From NCBI RefSeq assembly GCF_012911895.1, contig NZ_JAAXCV010000034.1, forward strand, positions 490,292 through 554,291: a DNA stretch of 64,000 nucleotides. The letters are read 5' to 3'. Shown here one piece after another: positions 56,702 through 64,000 of this stretch. Both the position numbers and the translations under genes were made by a program. Origin of the DNA: Bacillus sp. RO3. Its GTDB lineage: Bacteria; Bacillota; Bacilli; Bacillales; Bacillaceae_B. The first letter of the stretch is position 1. Each line of letters opens with the position of its first letter. Below the pieces are notes generated by a model that was given only the letters and a program-made list of their open reading frames with translations, was not told the origin of the DNA and made no database searches.

Positions 56702-57112
56702 TTAGAGATTATAAGCTTTTTTATACTGCGGACTGAGTTCACTCCAAACGTCGAATAGATTTCCATCCCGATCCGGGAAAATAAAGTTTCGCCCTCTATG
56801 TCCTCTATCTTCAATCTCACCGGCCTGTACACCTTTCATGAGTAAATCTTCCCTCAACTCTTCCAGTTCTCCCAATCCATCCACTTCAAAAGTTAATGAA
56901 AATCGTTTCTTGTTGAATCTATCCTGAAAGTTACTGCTTTCACCTTCTGAGGATCCCACCAGGAAGATACTCATATTTGCAAGGTTTAGAATGGCTTTGT
57001 CCTCATCCTGATAGTTCACTTCACCATTCAATATCTCCTGATACCATTCCGTTGCCTTTTGGACATTCCCTACTGGTATATAGATGGTTCCAACTCTTAC
57101 TAATTGCTTCAT
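56702..57112 (-). CDS. VOC family (glyoxalase-like) protein
   Basis: Protein of 136 residues with two beta-alpha-beta3 modules. YIPVGNVQKATEWYQEIL is the typical VOC opening, and GRNFIFPDRDGNLFDVWSE the typical ending with a Glu at the metal position. It could be a small resistance or isomerase protein; function open. The ATG at 57112 has GGAG seven bases upstream. The 14 residues of the longer frame are charged linker. Confidence 0.8.
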   Translation of the reverse strand: MKQLVRVGTIYIPVGNVQKATEWYQEILNGEVNYQDEDKAILNLANMSIFLVGSSEGESSNFQDRFNKKRFSLTFEVDGLGELEELREDLLMKGVQAGEIEDRGHRGRNFIFPDRDGNLFDVWSELSPQYKKAYNL

Positions 57113-57636
57113 CGTCCTTCTCCTTTCATCATTTCTTCTATTCCTTTCATTCAACGAAAAGAAGGAAATCCCCTTCAGAAAATATGCTTATAATTATTAT
57201 CTACCGTGAAAATGATAGGAGGACAATGATTCATACCTCCACAGTGTCACTCACTGCACGACATGTTCCAATAAGCTGGTTGATGAAATGAGACGCCGTC
57301 ACTATACTTCAATTAGAAGGTTGTTTGACAGTATTCTTTGGCCCCCAATATTTTTTAACGGCTGTTTGAATGGAGGAGCAAACTCGATTTGAACAGCCTC
57401 TTTTCTTCATGTATTTCCAACGATAAACAGAAGTAAAGAATCTCTTACAATTGGAATGCAGGCTAGAGCGTTGGAAACGGATACAATTGTGGACTTACGG
57501 GTTCCTTAAACAGTATTGCAAGCTTATTACAAACTATACTTTTGGTTTAAATGCTTTCTTTTTCAGGGTTAATCCTTTACAATGCCCTTTAAGTGATCTT
57601 TTCTGAATCACACCTTAGAATTGAAAGGAGTATATT
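57113..57636. other. Long intergenic region before the lipoprotein
   Basis: No gene is recognised in these 524 bases. A TTGACA/AATATT pair (57326-57353) is followed by a hairpin with GGCTGTT/AACAGCC arms (57360-57398) and TCTTTTCTT on the plus strand; it may make a tiny transcript. GTTTAA (57545-57550) and GGGTTA (57566-57571), 15 bases apart, resemble a sigma-B promoter for the lipoprotein gene. Confidence 0.4.
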
Positions 57637-58410
57637 ATGAAAAAAATATTTACGACTCTACTATTAGCAATTATAGCGATTGGACTGGCTGCATGCGGTT
57701 CAAATGAGGATAGCAAAGAAGAAAAGCCCAAAACAGAAGAAGAAAGCACTGAACAAGCAAAAGGTCAGGAAGAACAAGCCAAGCAGATGGAAGAAATGCA
57801 AAAGAAATTGGATGAACAAAAAGTTGAAAAAGACAAGGTCGTTGCCGTCGTAAATGCCGAAGAAATCAAAGGTGAAGACTTTAACAACGTACTGACTCAA
57901 TCCCAGATGCAATTTCAGCAAATGGGCCAGGATCCAACCAGTAAAGAGGCAGTGAAACAAATTAAAGAACAGACAATCGATAGCCTGATAGGACAGACTC
58001 TTCTTATGCAGCAAGCAGATGAAAAAGGGTATAAGGCATCTGAAGAAGAAATCAATAAACAGCTTGATGAAGTGAAAAAACAATACAAAGACGAGAAAAA
58101 ATTTGAAGATGCAATGAAAAAAGCCGGATTTACAATGGATGAGTTGAGAACTCAAATCGCTGAAAACATCAAGTATACACATTATGTTGAAAAAGAAATC
58201 AAAGTAGAAGATGTAACCGAAGATGAGATGAAAAAGTTTTATGACCAGTATGCAAGCAGTCAGGGACAAGATCAATCAGAAGAAGCACCAACATTTGAAG
58301 AAGTAAAGCCTCAAATCAAAACTCAGTTAGAGCAGCAGAAAAAACAGGAAAAACTCGTACAGCATGTGAAAGAACTAAAGAAAAACGCTAAAGTCGACGT
58401 TAAAATTTAA
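57637..58410 (+). CDS. SurA-N-like lipoprotein
   Basis: Secreted lipoprotein of 257 residues. The signal peptide ends in the lipobox LAAC (Cys20), followed by a disordered Glu/Lys-rich linker (residues 22-65). From about residue 68 the sequence VVAVVNAEEIKGEDFNNVLTQ matches the SurA/PrsA N-terminal chaperone domain. A parvulin PPIase domain is missing. It is likely an extracytoplasmic folding factor at the outer face of the membrane. AAAGGAG precedes the ATG. Confidence 0.85.
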   Translation: MKKIFTTLLLAIIAIGLAACGSNEDSKEEKPKTEEESTEQAKGQEEQAKQMEEMQKKLDEQKVEKDKVVAVVNAEEIKGEDFNNVLTQSQMQFQQMGQDPTSKEAVKQIKEQTIDSLIGQTLLMQQADEKGYKASEEEINKQLDEVKKQYKDEKKFEDAMKKAGFTMDELRTQIAENIKYTHYVEKEIKVEDVTEDEMKKFYDQYASSQGQDQSEEAPTFEEVKPQIKTQLEQQKKQEKLVQHVKELKKNAKVDVKI

Positions 58411-58424
58411 AAACTTCCATTGAT

Positions 58425-58456
58425 AAGCCGCCTGGTGACAGGTGGCTTTCTTTTTT
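58425..58456 (+). terminator. Terminator of the lipoprotein gene
   Basis: AAGCCGCCTG/CAGGTGGCTT stem with a four-base loop, then TCTTTTTTC. Confidence 0.85.
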
Positions 58457-58533
58457 CATTCCTGCACATGAGAGGTTATTCTCCCCCGAGGAAGGGTATG
58501 GTAAAGGAACAATCATTTAGGGAGGGTAGAACA

Positions 58534-58710
58534 ATGTCCACAAGAAAAAATGATCATCCAGAACAAATCAATCAGGATCATGACGGTATCCTCGATCAGC
58601 ATGAAAGCGAGAGAAATGTCGATCCGATTCCATTAGACGACCTAAAAAAAGACCTGCGTGATGAGAAGAAAAAGCATCAAACCAAAGAGGAGTCATCGAG
58701 CAAGGAGTAA
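58534..58710 (+). CDS. Small acidic hypothetical protein (58 aa)
   Basis: Hydrophilic protein of 58 residues, rich in Asp, Glu and Lys, with DQHESERNVDPIPLDDLKKDL. GGGAGG lies eight bases before the ATG at 58534. It is probably disordered. No family recognised. The upstream part of the open frame overlaps the preceding terminator and is not coding. Confidence 0.65.
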   Translation: MSTRKNDHPEQINQDHDGILDQHESERNVDPIPLDDLKKDLRDEKKKHQTKEESSSKE

Positions 58711-58714
58711 CATA

Positions 58715-58747
58715 ATAAAGCCCTGTGATGATATCACAGGGCTTCCC
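58715..58747. terminator. Bidirectional terminator
   Basis: AAGCCCTGTGAT/ATCACAGGGCTT stem between convergent genes. Confidence 0.8.
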
Positions 58748-58752
58748 TATTC

Positions 58753-60165
58753 TTACTTTGATAACCAATCCGTATGGAATGTCCCTTCTTTGTCCACACG
58801 CTGATACGTATGTGCACCAAAATAATCTCGTTGAGCTTGAAGAAGATTAGCCGGGAGTGACTCAGAACGATAGCTGTCATAATAGGCTAATGCACTAGCA
58901 AGGCCCGGAACTGGAACTCCAATCTTAATGGCTGTTGCCACAACTTCTCGCGCTGCATCCTGGTACGTTTCAACGATCTCCTTAAAATACGGGTCAAGTA
59001 GTAGATTGGTTAAACCAGGCTCACGATCATAGGCGTTCTTGATGTCCTCCAGGAACCCGGCACGGATGATACATCCCCCTCTGAATATCATGGAGATCTC
59101 TCCAGGTTTCAGATCCCACTGGTATTCATCTGAAGCGGATTGAAGCTGAGCAAAGCCTTGAGCATAGGAACAAATCTTGCTTAGGTACAAAGCTTTACGA
59201 ATCATTTCAATAAACTCTTCTTTGTTCCCTGTGAATGTGGTATTCTTAGGACCTTTTAAGATTCTGCTTGCTTTTACTCTTTCTTCCTTCATGGCAGAAA
59301 TAAATCGGGCGAACACAGATTCCGTAATGATGGAAAGGGGTACTCCCAGTTCCAGTGCAGAAATGCTTGTCCATTTACCTGTCCCCTTTTGACCCGCTGT
59401 ATCCAGAATTACTTCCACTAGGGGCTTTCCTGTTTCTTCATCCACTTTTGTGAAAATATCTGCCGTAATTTCGATCAGGTAGCTGTCAAGCTCTCCCTCG
59501 TTCCACTCTTTAAATGTTTCGTGAAGCTCTGAAGCGTTTAGTCCAAGGACATTTTTCATGAGATAATATGCTTCACAAATGAGTTGCATATCACTGTACT
59601 CGATTCCGTTATGAACCATTTTCACATAATGTCCTGATCCGTCCGGACCGATATATGTACTGCATGCATCCCCTTTTACCTTCGCTGCAATCGCGTTCAG
59701 GAAAGGCTCGATTAAGTCATATGCTTCCTTCTGGCCACTAGGCATGATGGCAGGACCGTATAATGCACCTTCTTCCCCTCCGGATACACCCGCTCCGATG
59801 AAGTTGATTCCTTTTTCACCAAGTTCCTTATTTCTACGGATCGTATCTTCAAAGTACGTATTTCCACCATCAATCAGAATATCCCCTTCATCTAAGTGAG
59901 GAAGTAAGGAATCAATGGCCTTATCAGTAATGGCACCTGCTGGAACCATAATGAGGATCTTTCGTGGCGTCTCTAAAGACTGGACGAATTCTTTTACATC
60001 ATGAGTACCTACCATTTTCTTATCGGGATGTTCTCCAAGAACCTCCTTGACCTTTTCGTCAGACACATCATATATAGAAACTGAATAGCCCCTGCTTTCG
60101 AAGTTTAAGGCAAGACTCTTTCCCATCACTCCTACACCGGCCACTCCTATTTGTTGTTTTGTCAT
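58753..60165 (-). CDS. gndA: 6-phosphogluconate dehydrogenase, decarboxylating
   Basis: Oxidative pentose phosphate enzyme of 470 residues that makes ribulose-5-phosphate, CO2 and NADPH. The N-terminal cofactor motif [15 protein letters not shown], the substrate loop [11 protein letters not shown] with the catalytic Lys region [12 protein letters not shown], and the C-terminal [13 protein letters not shown] are all present. Full length. A remnant RpiR regulator lies divergently upstream. Confidence 0.95.
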   Translation of the reverse strand: MTKQQIGVAGVGVMGKSLALNFESRGYSVSIYDVSDEKVKEVLGEHPDKKMVGTHDVKEFVQSLETPRKILIMVPAGAITDKAIDSLLPHLDEGDILIDGGNTYFEDTIRRNKELGEKGINFIGAGVSGGEEGALYGPAIMPSGQKEAYDLIEPFLNAIAAKVKGDACSTYIGPDGSGHYVKMVHNGIEYSDMQLICEAYYLMKNVLGLNASELHETFKEWNEGELDSYLIEITADIFTKVDEETGKPLVEVILDTAGQKGTGKWTSISALELGVPLSIITESVFARFISAMKEERVKASRILKGPKNTTFTGNKEEFIEMIRKALYLSKICSYAQGFAQLQSASDEYQWDLKPGEISMIFRGGCIIRAGFLEDIKNAYDREPGLTNLLLDPYFKEIVETYQDAAREVVATAIKIGVPVPGLASALAYYDSYRSESLPANLLQAQRDYFGAHTYQRVDKEGTFHTDWLSK

Positions 60166-60214
60166 AGTTTGATCATTCCTTTCAATCCAAATATGTCTTC
60201 ACCTTGTATATTAT

Positions 60215-60270
60215 AATACGAAATAAAATTCCGTGGTGTAATTTATGAAATAATATTTTTTATTTGGTCA
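60215..60270. promoter_or_regulatory. AT-rich gndA control region with GAAAT-type sites
   Basis: A palindromic TATTATAATA contains a TATAAT -10 for gndA on the minus strand. GAAATAAAATTCC and GAAATAATATTTTTT resemble RpiR-type operators (GAAA with TTTC partners), fitting the adjacent RpiR remnant. Confidence 0.35.
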
Positions 60271-60333
60271 TTCATCATAAAATTTTTTTCTTTATATCCA
60301 TGCAAGAGATACGAGCGAAATGGTTTCTCTTGC

Positions 60334-60640
60334 ATGACAGGCACTCGATCACTTCTAAGTGACCAGGAAAAGGTGTTGGCTGATTTTATTATTGCTAATC
60401 CTGAAAAAATTATCCACTGATATATAAGCCGAGGATGGGCCCACGCTTTAAGGGGAGTAGCTATATACTGGTTGTCTGAGCAACAGAGCCTCGGTAGGCC
60501 TGTTTGTTGAAACAACGTTGGTTCTGGAAAAGAGCTTAATGAAATATCAGACGACAAAGTCCTTTCTGAACATCCGTGACGCAACTCCCTTTATGAAGCG
60601 ATGGATTAAAGCATAAAAGACTATCTGCCTGGCACTTTAT
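60334..60640 (+). pseudogene. Decayed RpiR-family regulator
   Basis: From the ATG at 60334 the frame reads MTGTRSLLSDQEKVLADFII then ANPEKIIH and stop. This is the start of the RpiR helix-turn-helix domain (LSxxEKxVADYIxxNPEEVIH). Later fragments in other frames (NSLYEAMD, IKDYLPGTL) resemble the linker after that domain. The recognition helix and sugar-binding SIS domain are gone. It faces away from gndA, where an RpiR regulator would be expected. Extent beyond the first 28 codons is uncertain. Confidence 0.55.
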
Positions 60641-60718
60641 CCTATATGGCATTGTGGACAGCATAATACCCTATTCTATACATATATTTGAACAAACCGA
60701 ACAAAAGGAGACGACGAT

Positions 60719-61645
60719 ATGAAGAATATACTCCTTTTCGCAGACCCGGGAATCGATGACTCCATTGCGATTATGTATGCACTTCTTCATCCCGATATTA
60801 ATATCGTAGGTATTGTTTCAGGTTATGGGAATGTAGATAAAGAGCAGGCAACAGATAATGTTGCGTATTTACTGCAGCTGGCTGAACAGACGAATATTCC
60901 GGTTATCGGAGGGGCAACCCGCTCCTGTACGGGGGAATCGCCTGTCTACTACCCAGAGATTCACGGCAAAGACGGATTAGGGCCCATTCGTCCACCTGAT
61001 ACGATCAAAGGTGAATTACTTAATTTCTCCCAGATCTTTCAATTAGTAGAAGAATATCACGACATTGTGGTAGTCGATGTAGGAAGGAACACATCGTTGG
61101 CGATGGCATTTATGATGGATGATCAGTTTGAAGAAAAAATCCATGAATTCTATATCATGGGCGGTGCTTTTTTTGTACCCGGCAACGTTACGAAAGTGGC
61201 CGAAGCAAACTTTCATGGAGACCCTATAGCCAGCAACTTCGTCATGACACAAGTAAAAAATATCACCTCTGTTCCCCTTAACGTAACGAATAAAGCCATC
61301 ATAACAAGAAAACAGATAGAGGAAATCCAAAATCTTTCTTCAAGCCCTTTAGTAAAAATCCTTGATAAAGTATATGATTATTATTTTCAAGCATATCAAG
61401 AAATGGTTCCAGGAATAGATGGAGCCCCTCTTCATGATGTCCTGACCCTCTCATTAGTCATGAATCCAGATATGGGAAGCTATTTAATAAGAAATGTAGA
61501 TGTACAAATTGTAGGTGATAACCGTGGCCAGTCCACAGCCGATTTCCGTGTAGGTTCCATGCCAGAGGATTCAACTACAAAAATCTATCTTTCCCTGGAC
61601 TATCAAGCCTTCATTCAGGATTTCATGAGTATTATGAGTAAGTAA
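60719..61645 (+). CDS. Nucleoside hydrolase (IunH family)
   Basis: Hydrolase of 308 residues that splits ribonucleosides into base and ribose. The calcium-binding cluster reads ADPGIDDS with Asp9, Asp13 and Asp14, and the C-terminal ligand Asp occurs in GAPLHDVLTL. The first Asp of the usual DTDPG is replaced by Ala8 (FADPG). AAAGGAGA precedes the ATG. With nupC elsewhere in the window it would let the cell use nucleosides. Confidence 0.9.
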   Translation: MKNILLFADPGIDDSIAIMYALLHPDINIVGIVSGYGNVDKEQATDNVAYLLQLAEQTNIPVIGGATRSCTGESPVYYPEIHGKDGLGPIRPPDTIKGELLNFSQIFQLVEEYHDIVVVDVGRNTSLAMAFMMDDQFEEKIHEFYIMGGAFFVPGNVTKVAEANFHGDPIASNFVMTQVKNITSVPLNVTNKAIITRKQIEEIQNLSSSPLVKILDKVYDYYFQAYQEMVPGIDGAPLHDVLTLSLVMNPDMGSYLIRNVDVQIVGDNRGQSTADFRVGSMPEDSTTKIYLSLDYQAFIQDFMSIMSK

Positions 61646-61680
61646 AAGGACGGACCTGTCAACGTAGTCCGCCCTGATCT

Positions 61681-61971
61681 TTACTTTGGATATTTACGTG
61701 CATTCTTTTCAAGTTTCTTGTATACTTCATCTTCTAGTTCAACATCCATTTTATCAGCGAGCTGAATGAGGTAAATCAGGACATCTGCCATTTCTTCTTT
61801 AATATCCTGCCGGGCGGTCTCCACTGCTTCACGGCTGGTTTTCCATTGGAAATTTTCCAGAAGTTCATTTGCTTCTAATGAAATGGATATGGCAAGATCC
61901 TTTTCATTGTGGTTGGCGCTCCAATTTCGTTCGTCCCTGAATTCAATGACTTTATCATACAATTCTCTCAT
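61681..61971 (-). CDS. MazG-like nucleotide pyrophosphohydrolase
   Basis: Helical protein of 96 residues. The metal motifs SLEANELLENFQW and EEMADVLIYLIQLAD (ExxE and ExxD) are those of single-domain MazG/dCTP-pyrophosphatase enzymes. It probably hydrolyses non-canonical or excess dNTPs. The ATG at 61971 follows GGGAGGGG; the longer frame to 62079 lacks a site. Confidence 0.85.
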   Translation of the reverse strand: MRELYDKVIEFRDERNWSANHNEKDLAISISLEANELLENFQWKTSREAVETARQDIKEEMADVLIYLIQLADKMDVELEDEVYKKLEKNARKYPK

Positions 61972-62133
61972 TATTCCCCTCCCAATTGTATAAATAGACC
62001 CCTTTACTATACCATGGAAATCCCCACCAGTGGGAGTCTGTTGATTCTTCTTGCCTTTATTTCCCGGGATAATGAACATTCAACAGGTAAGACTATAGTA
62101 GTAACATCTATTTACTATAAAGGGGCGACAATA

Positions 62134-62259
62134 ATGACAAATAAGAATGATAATCGTGAACGAAAAAACAAATACCCTCACAACAAAAAAAACCATACTG
62201 AATTCTCAAAAGAAATCAATATCAGAAGCGAAGTGACGAAGAAGGATCTAGGCAAATAA
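62134..62259 (+). CDS. Small basic hypothetical protein (41 aa)
   Basis: The frame starts MTNKNDNRERKNKYPHNKKN and ends with SEVTKKDLGK. GGGG lies eight bases before the ATG. Asn/Lys-rich, so possibly a spore or coat-associated peptide; no family recognised. Confidence 0.45.
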   Translation: MTNKNDNRERKNKYPHNKKNHTEFSKEINIRSEVTKKDLGK

Positions 62260-62286
62260 GCTTTATGTTTCCACTTAACAACTCAT

Positions 62287-62320
62287 AAAAAAAACAGACT
62301 CAAGAATGAGTCTGTTTTTT
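62287..62320 (-). terminator. Terminator of the second csp gene
   Basis: AAAACAGACTC/GAGTCTGTTTT stem with long A and T tails. Confidence 0.85.
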
Positions 62321-62337
62321 GAATGTGTAAAGTTAGA

Positions 62338-62538
62338 TTATGCTTTACGAACGTTAGCTGCTTGTGGTCCACGAGCACCTTGTTCAACGTCGAAAGATAC
62401 TTCTTGACCTTCGTCAAGAGATTTGAAACCTTCACCTTGAATCGCTGAGAAGTGTACGAATACATCGTCTCCACCTTCAACTTCGATGAATCCGAAACCT
62501 TTTTCTGCGTTAAACCATTTTACTTTACCATTTTCCAT
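62338..62538 (-). CDS. cspD: Cold shock protein (CspD-like)
   Basis: OB-fold protein of 66 residues with RNP1 KGFGFIE and RNP2 VFVHFSAIQ. The start [10 protein letters not shown] and the ending [10 protein letters not shown] are closer to CspD than to CspB. AGGAGG lies eight bases before the ATG. Its leader shares two blocks with the other csp gene. Confidence 0.95.
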   Translation of the reverse strand: MENGKVKWFNAEKGFGFIEVEGGDDVFVHFSAIQGEGFKSLDEGQEVSFDVEQGARGPQAANVRKA

Positions 62539-62563
62539 GTTTGTTGCCTCCTAAAGTGCATTA

Positions 62564-62644
62564 CACACAATGTATTACTATTCTTGCGATATAGGTGAAA
62601 ACCAAATCTTGTTCTTCCCTCGTATACCAGACAAAAATAATTCT
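62564..62644 (-). promoter_or_regulatory. Conserved leader blocks of the second cold-shock gene
   Basis: On the minus strand AGAATTATTTTTGTCTGG (62644-62627) and GCAAGAATAGTAATACATTG (62587-62568) match the blocks at 48972 and 49041. The distance between blocks is 39 bases here and 51 there. Confidence 0.55.
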
Positions 62645-62870
62645 TTTATAGAATAACAGTAATGAAACAAATAAGCAAGTTCTTCAAGGATAAGTTTTGA
62701 AAGTCAGACTTCTGACAGTATCTCCTCCCTCGTTCCTGAAGGTTCAAAATCTTGTTTTCACACGTGAACTCTTATCAGATCATTCTTCCTCACTCAACAA
62801 GACAGATGCAAAGTCCGGGTAAGCGCTTTAATCAGATAATCATAAATGAGACGATAAAAACAACGGATAA
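62645..62870. other. Intergenic stretch without recognised gene
   Basis: About 225 bases between divergent transcripts. A weak cre-like GTAAGCGCTTTA lies at 62819; nothing else is seen. Confidence 0.4.
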
Positions 62871-62874
62871 ACTG

Positions 62875-62883
62875 TGGTATAAT
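62875..62883 (+). promoter_or_regulatory. Extended -10 promoter of the 58-residue gene
   Basis: TGGTATAAT, a perfect extended -10 without a good -35, lies 26 bases before the start codon. Confidence 0.6.
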
Positions 62884-62908
62884 GAAGGTATAGGAAAGGA
62901 AGTGCCCA

Positions 62909-63085
62909 ATGAAATCCACAAAGAATCGGTTTAATACTGGTGCTATCGTTACCATTAAAGAAACAGGCGAAACAGTGACAATCTTGAAGTGGCAATATGT
63001 TAAGAATATGAAGCGATTTTCTTATATCGTTAAAGAACATCCCGGCACGTTCTATTTTGAGGAAGAATTAGAAGACAGTTTATAA
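62909..63085 (+). CDS. Conserved-looking small protein (58 aa)
   Basis: The frame reads MKSTKNRFNTGAIVTIKETG, then ETVTILKWQYVKNMKRFSYI, then VKEHPGTFYFEEELEDSL. It looks like a small beta-barrel (KOW/SH3-like) protein: GAIVTI, VTILKW and FYFEEEL are alternating strands. AAGGAAG precedes the ATG, an extended -10 promoter lies directly upstream and a terminator follows, so it is a complete single-gene unit. Function unknown. Confidence 0.7.
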   Translation: MKSTKNRFNTGAIVTIKETGETVTILKWQYVKNMKRFSYIVKEHPGTFYFEEELEDSL

Positions 63086-63107
63086 TAGATTTATCGACAT
63101 TTTTTTT

Positions 63108-63143
63108 TGAAAGGACTCTTGTACGTTGTAACAGAGTCCTTTT
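63108..63143 (+). terminator. Terminator of the 58-residue gene
   Basis: AAAGGACTC/GAGTCCTTT arms with a 15-base loop, then TTTT. Confidence 0.7.
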
Positions 63144-63183
63144 GCATTCTGCTTTATGTATTGGTTCCGTAATATGAAGTACA

Positions 63184-63220
63184 TAAAAAACCTGCATCTT
63201 AATAAGATGCAGGTTTTTTT
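63184..63220 (-). terminator. Terminator of the tRNA gene
   Basis: AACCTGCATCTT/AAGATGCAGGTT stem, T-rich on both strands. Confidence 0.9.
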
Positions 63221-63223
63221 GTA

Positions 63224-63295
63224 TGACCTGTGAGGGATTCGAACCCACGACCCCTTCCCTGTCAAGGAAGTGCTCTCCCACTGAGCTAACAAGTC
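63224..63295 (-). tRNA. tRNA-Val(GAC)
   Basis: Cloverleaf on the minus strand: acceptor GACTTGT/ACAGGTC (one G-U), D stem GCTC/GAGC, anticodon stem CTTCC/GGAAG with loop TTGACAG (anticodon GAC, reads GUC and GUU), and TTCGAAT loop. The T stem GTGGG/CCCTC has one U-U mismatch at the second pair. No CCA is encoded. It is a single gene, not part of a cluster. Confidence 0.9.
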
Positions 63296-63316
63296 TCGAT
63301 GTAAGGTATATATTAA

Positions 63317-63344
63317 ATTATAGTCAAATTCAGAAAAAAGTCAA
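63317..63344 (-). promoter_or_regulatory. Promoter of the tRNA gene
   Basis: TTGACT (63344-63339), 16 bases, TATAAT (63322-63317), about 20 bases before the tRNA. Confidence 0.8.
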
Positions 63345-63586
63345 CGATTTTTTTGTTCTACATCACATCTTTTGAGAGGCCATGCATAAAAGAACATTCG
63401 TTCGTATATACTGCTTAGTAAATGTACACTTTAACAACTGCTCATCTGCAGCGATCTATGCAAGGTGCCCTTTCCCCATGGTTTAATGAAAACCTTGAGA
63501 GGACACTGGCCATTGCCAACTGCAAGGTATATACCGAACAGCAGACTCCTTAGGAAGAACTCTTTTATGAGAGAGGAGCGAAAACT

Positions 63587-63811
63587 ATGAAAACCCTATT
63601 AACACGTTCCCTTATAGATCAAAGTCCAATTGAAATTATTTATTTGACTGAGAGTCTCATTTGCACTCAACGAAAAATACTGGTGAAAAAAGTAGAAGGG
63701 AATAGTATAACCGCTTATTGCTTTTTACGTAAAAATATCCGAAAGTTCCGAATGAATGATATTCTAGCCGTTTCCCCTCCACTTCCTCACAATGGGCGGA
63801 CTATATCCTGA
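63587..63811 (+). CDS. Small WYL-like domain protein
   Basis: Protein of 74 residues. The order IEIIYLTESLI, RKILVKKVEGNSITAYCFLRKNIRKFRMNDILAV follows the beta-strand pattern of WYL ligand-binding domains, including AYC and the Arg-rich IRKFR segment. No DNA-binding domain is attached. GAGAGGAG precedes the ATG. It may be a stand-alone sensor domain; assignment rests on pattern only. Confidence 0.6.
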   Translation: MKTLLTRSLIDQSPIEIIYLTESLICTQRKILVKKVEGNSITAYCFLRKNIRKFRMNDILAVSPPLPHNGRTIS

Positions 63812-63877
63812 CTTTCCTAGGATTCCCTCTAACCGAACAAAGCTTGAACCAGTAGAAGTATATTCTTAACTTCACCA

Positions 63878-64000
63878 ATCGAGTAGGAGGGGGTGACTAA
63901 CCCCCGACCTCTCACACCACCGTACGTACGGACCCGTATACGGCGGTTTCTTTAAGATTGACGTATGGTTGAATACCTTTCATACAAGCTTAGGAGCCCT
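63878..64000 (-). mobile_element. Group II intron, 3' end (domains V and VI), truncated by the window edge
   Basis: On the minus strand ACCGCCGTATACGG-GT-CCGTACG and TACGGTGGT form a domain V hairpin with the two-base bulge. Next, GAGAGG-TCGGGGG-TTAGTCA-CCCCC-TCCTACTC forms domain VI with an unpaired A (CCT-A-CTC) as the branch point, ending at CTCGAT (63878). This matches the tails of bacterial group II introns carrying a reverse transcriptase. The rest, including the maturase, lies beyond the right edge. Confidence 0.75.

Noticed and set aside
57700..58275. 191-codon open frame antisense to the lipoprotein gene
   Set aside because: Phe/Leu-rich complement of a Lys/Glu-rich coding sequence; the sense frame has a lipobox, ribosome site and terminator.
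60243..60584. 113-codon minus-strand frame upstream of gndA
   Set aside because: No family signal or ribosome site; the opposite strand carries RpiR-like sequence.
63030..63292. Minus-strand frames of 70 and 83 codons over the tRNA
   Set aside because: They read through the tRNA gene and its terminator.

Overview
The window is chromosomal DNA of a spore-forming Bacillaceae bacterium. Signs are an alpha/beta SASP gene, two Spo0E-type phosphatases, a KinE-type sporulation kinase, SigI/RsgI, strong AGGAGG ribosome sites and compact T-tailed terminators. Gene content and order over about 1-29 kb (ykvS, ykvI, an mhqR-like gene, a spo0E-like gene, mtnDBXW, mtnE, mtnU, mtnKA, ogt, kinE, a ykrP-like acyltransferase, ktrD, sspD, rsgI-sigI, ykoY) resembles the ykv/ykr/yko region of Bacillus subtilis, with some genes added. 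I would place it in Bacillus sensu lato or a close genus; the sequence alone does not fix the species.

Layout. 1-8.5 kb: an SDR, small regulators, a DUF2254 membrane protein, YkvI, an M3 oligopeptidase and an MhqR-like MarR repressor. 8.7-16.7 kb: a complete methionine salvage module. mtnW-X-B-D reads leftward from one SAM-I riboswitch, mtnK-A reads rightward from a second, and mtnE and mtnU diverge between them. 16.7-23.4 kb: an ArsR regulator with tandem palindromes, ogt, the kinE-like kinase, an acyltransferase and a B12-binding radical SAM protein. 23.4-29.1 kb: two tiny genes, ktrD, sspD, rsgI-sigI and a TerC protein behind a yybP-ykoY (Mn2+) riboswitch. 29-37.3 kb: an extended SDR, a SwrC-like RND pump and an NhaC-type antiporter behind a T-box leader whose specifier reads UAC (Tyr). 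37.4-47.7 kb: an EAL and a GGDEF protein, prfC, nupC, a MurE-like ligase, an M42 peptidase and a BrkB-family protein. 48-52.6 kb: tryptophan dioxygenase, a cold-shock gene, OsmC, an SDR and an aldehyde dehydrogenase. 52.8-56.5 kb: nrdAB (class Ia ribonucleotide reductase) behind two NrdR boxes and a cobalamin riboswitch. 57-64 kb: a SurA-like lipoprotein, gndA, a decayed RpiR regulator, a nucleoside hydrolase, a MazG-like protein, a second cold-shock gene, tRNA-Val(GAC), a small WYL-like protein and, at the right edge, the 3' end of a group II intron on the minus strand.

The window is rich in RNA-level control: two SAM-I riboswitches (one with an unusually large insertion in P3), one yybP-ykoY, one T-box and one cobalamin riboswitch. 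The most informative regulatory locus is nrdAB, where transcriptional (NrdR) and B12-dependent control are stacked. I saw no prophage, CRISPR array or recognisable defence island. The only clear mobile DNA is the intron end; one further repeat-like element is degenerate.
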